Positions 7,699 to 12,609 of a DNA stretch of 12,609 nt are shown piece by piece. The notes beneath the pieces are model-generated. The model saw nothing but the letters and a program-made list of their open reading frames with translations, did no database searches and was not told the DNA's origin. Source of the stretch: an uncultured Lacticaseibacillus sp. (lineage in GTDB: Bacteria; Bacillota; Bacilli; Lactobacillales; Lactobacillaceae); assembly GCA_934339215.1 (NCBI GenBank), contig CAKRHU010000016.1:1-12609 (forward strand). Direction: 5' to 3'. Made by a program: the position numbers and the translations under genes. Within the stretch, counting starts at the first letter, position 1. Every line of letters starts with the position of its first letter.

Positions 7699-8355
7699 AT
7701 GGAACAATTCAAAATTTGGGTCAAACAATACGGCGTGATCGCTGTCCTAGCGCTAGGTGGCCTGGGGTTTATTTGGTGGCAAGGGCAAAGTGCGCCTGCT
7801 GCCAATGACTTGGCACCGGTGGCTGAATCTGGCAGTATCGTCGTCAGTAGCAGTGCCAGTAGCAACTCATCGAGTGCAAGCAGTATCCCACAAGCGGGCT
7901 ATGTCGAAATCAAAGGGGCAGTGGCCCATCCCGGTTTGTATCCAGTCGATGGTAGTACCACGCGCTGGGATGCGATCGTTAAAGCCGCCGGCGGATTAGC
8001 AAGCAACGCAGATGCGTCAACCATCAATTTAGCGGCAGTGGCGCATGATCAAGAAAGTTTGTTGATTCCAATCAAAGGAGCAACGCCAACTGATGCGTCA
8101 AGAACCCCACAAACTGCTAGTAGTGGGGGCGTGACTGGAAGCACGAATACCAGTGGTGACTTGGTGAATCTCAACACGGCAACCAGCGAAGAATTGCAAA
8201 CGTTAAGTGGCGTGGGGCCGAAGAAAGCCGAAGACATCATCGCCTATCGCGATGCCAACGGCGGTTTTCAGTCGATCGATGATTTAAAATCTGTCTCTGG
8301 CATTGGCGACAAAACCTTTGAGAAACTGGCACCTTTTATCACGGTGGGGCCATGA
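7699..8355 (+). CDS. comEA: ComEA, membrane-anchored DNA receptor for competence
   Basis: ComEA binds double-stranded DNA outside the membrane and passes it to the ComEC channel during natural transformation. TAAGGAGGG (7683-7691) sits 7 bases before ATG 7699, giving 218 residues; TTG 7693 is too close to that site. Order: short N-terminus, one membrane segment (about 11-29), a Ser/Ala-rich linker (about 45-65), an SLBB-type domain beginning GYVEIKGAVAHPGLYPV at 67 and ending near 130, a second flexible linker, and a C-terminal helix-hairpin-helix DNA-binding region (154-218) with LSGVGPKKAEDIIAYR and SVSGIGDKTFEKL. The gene overlaps comEC by four bases. It is intact. No ComX-type box (CGAATA) or clear sigma-A promoter is visible between the terminator and the gene, so the controlling sigma factor is uncertain. 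Confidence 0.94.
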   Translation: MEQFKIWVKQYGVIAVLALGGLGFIWWQGQSAPAANDLAPVAESGSIVVSSSASSNSSSASSIPQAGYVEIKGAVAHPGLYPVDGSTTRWDAIVKAAGGLASNADASTINLAAVAHDQESLLIPIKGATPTDASRTPQTASSGGVTGSTNTSGDLVNLNTATSEELQTLSGVGPKKAEDIIAYRDANGGFQSIDDLKSVSGIGDKTFEKLAPFITVGP

Positions 8356-10505
8356 ATGGGCGCGTGTGGCCGCTAACTGCGGCATTTTTAGCCGGTATCT
8401 TGTTTTTTGTTGGGGCAGCTTGGGTGGGTGTTATCTTGGTGAGCTGGACCTTATACAAAACTCGGCGTTTATTGGGCTGGTGGTTATTGGTTCCATTGGT
8501 TGGCGGTGCGTTAGTCGGTTATCATGAGCAACAGTTGCAAAAGACGCCGCCGCTCCCCCAAGGTCAAATTCTCGTGATGCCGACCAGCTGGACAATCACT
8601 GGAACGTTCGTGCGTTATTTTGGCACTGCTGCAAATGGGGTCCCCACCAGTGGTAGTGCGAATGTGTCAGAAACAGTCGCAGATCAATTGCGCCAGTTAC
8701 ATGAGCCTGTGAGTGTCACCGTCAAGAAAATGCCTATTCGCTTGTCAGGTGCGCGCAATGAATATGAATTTGATTATGCCAATTATGCTTGGGCGCAAGC
8801 GCATCAAGCCTATCAACAACCGACTGAGCCACTGGTTTGGCGAATCCGGCCCGCTCAAAATTTAAGCGAATGGTTATACGGGGTGCGTGCCTGGTTGCTC
8901 CGCCGAATTGAGTCCTTGCCTGCACATGTCAGCCGTTATGCCAAAGGCCTGTTATTAGGACAAGTCGATGGGGATGCAGATGGCATGCGGCAAACGTTTA
9001 TTGCGCTGGGGATTTTTCATTTATTTTCGGTTTCAGGCTTACATTTATTTGCCTTGATCGGCGCTGTGTATTGGTTAAGCGACCGCCTGCGGATCCCCAA
9101 AGAAGCAATCGATTGGGCGCTGATTTTTAGCTTGCCGGCACTGTTGATCTTGATTCCGCCAGGTGCTGGCATTTTGCGAGCAGTGTGGATGCGAGTGGGT
9201 TTGAGTTTGAACAGTCGCTTGCATTTGAATTTAGGGACTTTTGACGTTTTCAGCATCGTACTGGCAGGCAATTTATTGTGGCGACCCTTGGTGTTGCATA
9301 CGTTTGGTGGGCAATTGACCTATTTGCTGACTGGTGTGTTGATGTTGTTACCAGAAATGCCAGCCTGGCAATTGGCTTGGCGTTTAGTTGGCACCAGTTT
9401 GCCGGTGGTGGTAGCGCAAACTTATCGCATTCATTTGTTAAGCGGGTGGTTTAATTGGTTGTTGATGCCGGTTTTTGAATTAGCGGTGATGCCGTTGTTG
9501 GTCTTTGTGATAATTTTTCCTCAAACTGGTTTGACCAATGGCTTAGAGTGGGCGTTGACTCAAGGTGAAAAAGGGCTCACTGGATTAGCAAGTTTACCGG
9601 GATTGGTCGTGTTTGGGGCAGTGCCTGGAACCTTGGCGATCATCGGGGCGGTCATTTTTTTGATCAGCACCGCGCAACATCGACTCAGATATTTTATCGT
9701 GTGGTTAGCAGTGGCTTATGTCGCGGCGAATTGGCATCCCCAAACGCGGGTGATCGTGTTTGATGTGGGCCAAGGCGATGCAATTTTGATCGAAGGGGCC
9801 AACAAGTCGGGCACGATGTTGGTGGACACTGGCGGACGAATTTTTGGCACCAGTACCAACCCGCCTGCATTGCGCGTGATCCTCAATTATTTGTATGCGC
9901 GCGGGTATTCGCACTTGGACACCTTGGTGTTGACCCATGCCGATGCAGATCATGTTGGAGATGCAGCAGTTTTGACCGAGCAAATCCCTGTGAATATGAT
10001 GATCTCAACGCCATTAGCGATTGATCAACCCGTGATTCAAAAAGCGGCGCAGGGACAGGTCAACCAGTGGCGCACAGTTTTAGCTGGCGATACCGTTCAT
10101 GCTGGCTTGATTTCAATGCAGGTGGTGGCGCCAAAATCCACCGATGCCACGGAGAAAAACGCAGATTCGATCGTGCTATATGGTAAGATAGATAACAGCA
10201 ATTGGCTGTTGACTGGTGATGCGGATGCAGGGGTGGAATCTCGCGAATTAATCCCGCAACATTTAGCCGTCGACTATTTAAAAGTCGGCCATCATGGCTC
10301 TAGCACCAGCTCAAGTCCAGCCTTTATCGATCAATGGCATCTCAAAGCGGCTTTAATTTCAGCCGGCGTGAACAATCGCTATGGGCACCCGACGCCGCAA
10401 ACCATCGCAACATTGGAAGCGGCGGGTGATCCTTGGTATAACACGGCAACCAGTGGGATGCTTTGGATTGAAAATGCGCAACTACATCAATTTTTAAAGG
10501 AGTAA
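8352..10505 (+). CDS. comEC: ComEC/Rec2 family DNA uptake channel
   Basis: ComEC forms the membrane channel that takes in single-stranded DNA during transformation; its C-terminal domain is thought to degrade the other strand. The 717 residues are near the usual length. Hydrophobic segments and a soluble DUF4131-like part fill the first 200 residues. The Competence core (about 205-455) contains HLFSVSGLH at 223-231. The C-terminal metallo-beta-lactamase domain starts at VIVFDVGQGDA (467-477). It contains HADADH at 529-534, TGDAD at 621-625 and HHGS at 647-650, so the metal-binding residues appear intact. The ATG overlaps the comEA stop (ATGA), and GGTGGGG lies only 2 bases upstream, so translation probably depends on coupling to comEA. 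The comEB gene found between comEA and comEC in Bacillus is absent here. Confidence 0.94.
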   Translation: MNGRVWPLTAAFLAGILFFVGAAWVGVILVSWTLYKTRRLLGWWLLVPLVGGALVGYHEQQLQKTPPLPQGQILVMPTSWTITGTFVRYFGTAANGVPTSGSANVSETVADQLRQLHEPVSVTVKKMPIRLSGARNEYEFDYANYAWAQAHQAYQQPTEPLVWRIRPAQNLSEWLYGVRAWLLRRIESLPAHVSRYAKGLLLGQVDGDADGMRQTFIALGIFHLFSVSGLHLFALIGAVYWLSDRLRIPKEAIDWALIFSLPALLILIPPGAGILRAVWMRVGLSLNSRLHLNLGTFDVFSIVLAGNLLWRPLVLHTFGGQLTYLLTGVLMLLPEMPAWQLAWRLVGTSLPVVVAQTYRIHLLSGWFNWLLMPVFELAVMPLLVFVIIFPQTGLTNGLEWALTQGEKGLTGLASLPGLVVFGAVPGTLAIIGAVIFLISTAQHRLRYFIVWLAVAYVAANWHPQTRVIVFDVGQGDAILIEGANKSGTMLVDTGGRIFGTSTNPPALRVILNYLYARGYSHLDTLVLTHADADHVGDAAVLTEQIPVNMMISTPLAIDQPVIQKAAQGQVNQWRTVLAGDTVHAGLISMQVVAPKSTDATEKNADSIVLYGKIDNSNWLLTGDADAGVESRELIPQHLAVDYLKVGHHGSSTSSSPAFIDQWHLKAALISAGVNNRYGHPTPQTIATLEAAGDPWYNTATSGMLWIENAQLHQFLKE

Positions 10506-10508
10506 TCT

Positions 10509-11531
10509 ATGCGAGTCCCTGAATTTTTGCAAAGCTTGACGAAAAATAAGCCGCCATTGGTGGTTTTATTAGGGACTGAATCCGCATTGCAACAACAAGC
10601 CCTTGACGCTCTAAAAGCGTTGATCCCTGAGTCAGAAGCAACCATGAATTTCGCGACTTATGACATGCGACAAACCCCGGTTGCTGTGGCGCTTGATGAT
10701 GCCGCTTCGCCGCCGTTTTTTGGGGATTATCGCGAAGTGGTGATTCAAGATCCTTATTTTCTCACCGGGGAGAAAGCGACCAGCAAAATCGTCCACGATC
10801 TCGATGCGCTGACAGCTTATTTTAAAGCACCGGTGGATTCGACGATCATGGTATTAGTCGCATCTTATGCTAAGCTCGATGAACGCAAACGTTTGACGAA
10901 GGCGCTGAAAAAATCAGCGGTGGTCGTTGACTTGGCGCCACTTGATGAACGTGCGGCAAAAACTGCGGTCACTAATGCGTTACGCCAACAAAAAATCAAC
11001 GTCACGCCAGATGGCATCGCGACTTTGGCACAGCGTAGCAATGCGAATTATTCTGTGATGATGGCGCAATTGCCGAAATTGTCGTTATATGCCGCTAATG
11101 GCGCTACTTTGGATGCTTCGGCGGTGTCACAACTGGTGCCTAAGCAGTTATCTGACCGTGTTTTTGATTTGGTCAGTGCGGTGTTAGCGAGGAATGTAAC
11201 GGAAGCCCTCAGTATTTATCGCGATCTTTTACTGCAAAAAGAAGAACCGATCCGCTTAAATTCCTTGTTGATCAGTCAATTCCGATTACTGTTACAAGTC
11301 AAGATCTTGGCCAACAAAGGCTATTCTCAAGGCAGTGTCGCGCAAACACTAAAAGTTCATCCATACCGGGTGAAGTTGGCTTGGCGCAGTGCTGAACGGC
11401 TGAATCCAACTGCCTTGCGTCAGGCATATCTGGGCTTAGTGGATACTGAAGCGGGGATGAAGACGGGTCAAGTGAATAAAGAATTGGCGTTTGAGTTGTT
11501 TGTTTTACAATATGCGGCCAAGCGCAATTAA
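10509..11531 (+). CDS. holA: DNA polymerase III subunit delta
   Basis: HolA is the delta subunit of the clamp loader, which opens the sliding clamp ring so it can be loaded at primed DNA. The 340 residues match the family. The N-terminal AAA+-like part (about 15-150) includes PPLVVLLGTESALQQQALDAL, where an ATP-binding loop would be but without an intact Walker A, as is normal for delta. The middle contains the conserved acidic and hydrophobic stretch VVIQDPYFL. The C-terminal collar domain (about 210-340) includes LLISQFRLLLQVKILANKGYS and HPYRVKLAWRSAERL, typical for Gram-positive HolA. AAAGGAG at 10496-10502 lies 6 bases before the ATG, three bases after the comEC stop. Location after comEC and next to rpsT is common in Firmicutes. 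The stop codon overlaps the following terminator. Confidence 0.94.
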   Translation: MRVPEFLQSLTKNKPPLVVLLGTESALQQQALDALKALIPESEATMNFATYDMRQTPVAVALDDAASPPFFGDYREVVIQDPYFLTGEKATSKIVHDLDALTAYFKAPVDSTIMVLVASYAKLDERKRLTKALKKSAVVVDLAPLDERAAKTAVTNALRQQKINVTPDGIATLAQRSNANYSVMMAQLPKLSLYAANGATLDASAVSQLVPKQLSDRVFDLVSAVLARNVTEALSIYRDLLLQKEEPIRLNSLLISQFRLLLQVKILANKGYSQGSVAQTLKVHPYRVKLAWRSAERLNPTALRQAYLGLVDTEAGMKTGQVNKELAFELFVLQYAAKRN

Positions 11532-11568
11532 AAATGCGACTTCACAGAAAAGGTGAGGTCGCATTTTT
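11530..11568 (+). terminator. intrinsic terminator after holA, probably bidirectional
   Basis: AAAAATGCGACTTCAC (11530-11545) pairs with GTGAGGTCGCATTTTT (11553-11568) with a single G-T pair and a 7-base loop. It ends in five T on the + strand. The five A on its left become T on the - strand, so it can also stop transcription coming from rpsT. Confidence 0.93.
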
Positions 11569-11586
11569 GATTTGGATCATCGTCGC

Positions 11587-11696
11587 GTTTTGAAAAGCAA
11601 CGTCGACGCAGTTAGCTACGACTGAGACGTCGCGTCAAAATCGGACTCAACGCCTCAGTCTAGGTAGTCTGATCGACTAAACCCGTTTTTCAAAAC
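11587..11696. repeat. long imperfect palindromic element, unit A
   Basis: The ends are inverted copies: GTTTTGAAAA (11587-11596) and TTTTCAAAAC (11687-11696). Inside, GTCGA (left) pairs with TCGAC (right), and GACTGAG near 11620 pairs with CTCAGTC near 11654. Close to the centre (AAAATCG) the arms still match, so the whole unit can fold into one long hairpin of about 50 bp with bulges. It carries no reading frame with a start site. It shares AGCTACG and CTAAACCCGTTTT with the next unit. It looks like a REP- or MITE-type intergenic element lying between two terminators. Confidence 0.7.
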
Positions 11697-11711
11697 TCTG
11701 GGCACAGCGTC

Positions 11712-11825
11712 GTGGTTTTCAAAACAACGCACCTACGAATAGCTACGCATGCGACTTCGAGACAAAGAGCGTCTCAAAGCCTCACGCTAGGCTATCCTTG
11801 GTGCTAAACCCGTTTTGAAAACCAC
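11712..11825. repeat. long imperfect palindromic element, unit B
   Basis: The terminal inverted repeat is a perfect 14 bp: GTGGTTTTCAAAAC (11712-11725) with GTTTTGAAAACCAC (11812-11825). Inner blocks GCACC, ATAGC and GAGAC in the left arm match inverted blocks in the right arm, leaving the loop AAAGAGC (11764-11770). The unit is a diverged direct copy of unit A, 15 bases away: both contain AGCTACG about 30 bases in and CTAAACCCGTTTT near the right end. No coding capacity. Mobility, if any, would depend on a transposase elsewhere. Confidence 0.72.
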
Positions 11826-11830
11826 TGGAC

Positions 11831-11855
11831 AAAAAAAGCTCCGCCGAAGCGAAGC
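11831..11855 (-). terminator. rpsT terminator with cUUCGg tetraloop
   Basis: Read on the - strand, GCTTCGC-TTCG-GCGGAGC forms a 7-bp stem (one G-T pair) closed by the very stable C(UUCG)G tetraloop and followed by seven T residues (11837 down to 11831). It begins 8 bases after the rpsT stop codon. It is a textbook intrinsic terminator. Confidence 0.94.
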
Positions 11856-11862
11856 ATCGCGA

Positions 11863-12117
11863 TTACTTGTTCAGTAATGCAGAAAGACGGCTCTTATCGC
11901 GGCCGGCTTTGTTCTTGTGGATCAAGCCTTTAGTTTCGGCTTTATCAATGGCGCGAGTTGCATCCTTTAATAAGTCAGCAGCGTTGTCCGCACCAGCTGC
12001 TTGAGCAGCCTTGAACTTCTTGATCGTGCTACGCAAAGCGCTGGATTGCGCTGCGTTAGCTTGGCGTGAAGCTTCTTGAGTCTTCACACGCTTGATAGCA
12101 GATTTGATTTGTGGCAT
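11863..12117 (-). CDS. rpsT: 30S ribosomal protein S20
   Basis: S20 binds 16S rRNA early in small-subunit assembly. ATG at 12117 gives 84 residues, the usual size, starting [19 protein letters not shown]. The protein is rich in lysine, arginine and alanine and is mostly helical, ending with [27 protein letters not shown], the conserved S20 C-terminus. A strong GGAGG (12130-12126 on this strand) lies 8 bases before the ATG. An in-frame GTG at 12126 falls inside that site and is not a likely start. It is a single-gene unit with its own promoter (12175-12203) and UUCG terminator, convergent with holA and divergent from rpsO. Confidence 0.96.
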   Translation of the reverse strand: MPQIKSAIKRVKTQEASRQANAAQSSALRSTIKKFKAAQAAGADNAADLLKDATRAIDKAETKGLIHKNKAGRDKSRLSALLNK

Positions 12118-12174
12118 GAGGTTCACCTCCGGAGTTTATTAGTTGATACCATGGTTTTTGCTTCAACAGCAAAC

Positions 12175-12203
12175 ATTATACCTAAGCCTAGAAAGCATTG
12201 CAA
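12175..12203 (-). promoter_or_regulatory. rpsT promoter
   Basis: On the - strand, TTGCAA (12203-12198) and a perfect TATAAT (12180-12175) are separated by exactly 17 bases, the ideal sigma-A spacing. The transcript would start near 12168, giving a leader of about 50 bases before the S20 start codon. Confidence 0.75.
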
Positions 12204-12216
12204 TAAAAACCGTAAA

Positions 12217-12277
12217 GGAAAATTGCTTGATAGCAAATTTTCCCAAAAAGGTAAAAGGGAAAAAACTTGCATTTTCC
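12217..12277. repeat. tandem AT-rich dyads between rpsT and rpsO
   Basis: The first hairpin is GGAAAATTGC (12217-12226), loop TTGATA, then GCAAATTTTCC (12233-12243), with one bulged A. The second is GGAAAA (12258-12263) and TTTTCC (12272-12277) around an 8-base loop. An alternative pairing joins GCAAATTTTCCC (12233-12244) with GGGAAAAAACTTGC (12257-12270). The repeats lie just upstream of the rpsT -35 box and overlap the candidate rpsO -35. They could be regulator-binding or UP-element-like DNA, or chance AT-rich symmetry. Confidence 0.4.
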
Positions 12278-12295
12278 GCATGAGTCTTGTAAAGT
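12267..12295 (+). promoter_or_regulatory. candidate rpsO promoter
   Basis: TTGCAT (12267-12272) and TAAAGT (12290-12295) are 17 bases apart, each matching 4 of 6 consensus bases. The transcript would begin near 12302 and include the stem-loop at 12313-12358. TATATT at 12363-12368 is a poorer choice because its transcript would start within the ribosome binding site. Confidence 0.35.
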
Positions 12296-12312
12296 TAACG
12301 AGTACTTTTGAA

Positions 12313-12358
12313 CCTGTCACTTAGCTTTGCGGTTCACCGCGCAATTCTCAGTCTCAGG
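12313..12358 (+). promoter_or_regulatory. structured rpsO leader, possible S15 autoregulatory element
   Basis: The stem is CCTG/CAGG, a 2x2 internal loop, ACTTAG/CTCAGT with one mismatch, another 2x2 loop, then TTGCG/CGCAA, capped by an 8-base loop (12332-12339). The strict symmetry suggests a real RNA structure. It ends 12 bases before the AAAGGTGG ribosome site of rpsO. S15 represses its own mRNA in several bacteria through leader structures, so that is the natural guess. I cannot confirm that the S15-binding features are present. Confidence 0.45.
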
Positions 12359-12387
12359 CAATTATATTTGAAAGGTGGAAATAACTC

Positions 12388-12609
12388 ATGGCTATTTCAC
12401 AAACACAAAAGAACGAAATCATCGCTAAGTTCGCACGTCACGAAGGCGACACTGGCTCACCAGAAGTCCAAATCGCGGTTTTGACTGCTGACATCTTAGC
12501 ATTAAACGATCACTTGGATGTTCATCATAAAGACCATCATTCATATGTTGGTTTGATGAAGAAAATCGGCCAACGTCGTAACTTATTACGCTACTTGCGT
12601 AACAAAGAT
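12388..12609 (+). CDS. rpsO: 30S ribosomal protein S15 (partial, cut by window edge)
   Basis: S15 is a primary binder of the 16S rRNA central domain and also bridges to the large subunit. The 74 residues present, from [33 protein letters not shown] to [12 protein letters not shown], match S15 from its start. About 15 C-terminal residues are missing because the window ends, since the family is normally 89 long. The [18 protein letters not shown] segment is the form typical of lactobacilli. AAAGGTGG at 12371-12378 lies 9 bases before the ATG. It is transcribed away from rpsT, probably with a leader from about 12302. Confidence 0.96.
   Translation, partial: MAISQTQKNEIIAKFARHEGDTGSPEVQIAVLTADILALNDHLDVHHKDHHSYVGLMKKIGQRRNLLRYLRNKD

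Noticed and set aside
7843..7890. Low-complexity Ser/Ala codons in comEA as a possible frameshift or phase-variable tract
   Set aside because: The codons are mixed (AGT, AGC, TCA, TCG), not a simple repeat, and a Ser-rich linker is normal between the membrane segment and the SLBB domain.
11570..11830. CRISPR array or insertion sequence remnant
   Set aside because: There are only two long diverged palindromes with no short regular repeats and spacers. There is no transposase fragment in any frame.
12076..12324. + strand frame across the rpsT 5' end and the divergent region, and its - strand counterpart
   Set aside because: It overlaps rpsT antisense, the rpsT promoter and the AT-rich dyads. 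It lacks a ribosome site and resembles no protein.

Overview
The window reads as a chromosomal housekeeping segment from a lactic acid bacterium. The most likely family is Lactobacillaceae, perhaps a Lacticaseibacillus-like species. That rests on the gene order ftsW-pyc-ylbG-rsmD-coaD-sepM followed by comEA-comEC-holA, on the S15 and S20 protein sequences, on strong AGGAGG-type ribosome binding sites, and on a moderate GC content judged by eye. The species cannot be fixed from this sequence alone.

Layout. Positions 1-535 hold no convincing gene but contain several hairpins. An extended -10 promoter (533-541) lies just before ftsW. Six genes then run on the + strand with gaps of at most 13 bases or overlaps of 1-8 bases: ftsW (division SEDS glycosyltransferase), pyc (pyruvate carboxylase), ylbG, rsmD (16S rRNA methyltransferase), coaD (coenzyme A synthesis) and a SepM/YlbL-type PDZ-Lon protease. 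A strong intrinsic terminator (7586-7626) closes this unit. A second + strand unit, comEA-comEC-holA, encodes the DNA receptor and channel for transformation plus the delta subunit of the replicative clamp loader. It ends at a terminator that looks bidirectional (11530-11568). rpsT (S20) lies on the - strand with its own UUCG-tetraloop terminator, and it diverges from rpsO (S15), which the right window edge cuts.

Between the convergent holA and rpsT terminators sit two related long imperfect palindromes of about 110 bp each. They encode no protein and look like REP- or MITE-type intergenic elements. The rpsT-rpsO divergent region carries a clear rpsT promoter, tandem GGAAAA/TTTTCC dyads, and a regular stem-loop in the rpsO leader that could be the S15 autoregulatory site.

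I found no clearly new protein system. The protein-coding part is ordinary core genome. Several start codons were moved from the longest possible position because a Shine-Dalgarno sequence, or for ftsW a promoter, decides the start: ftsW 576 (GTG), ylbG 5220, sepM 6548, comEA 7699 and rpsT 12117. The points most worth a second look are non-coding: the tandem palindromes, the rpsO leader, and the structured region upstream of ftsW.
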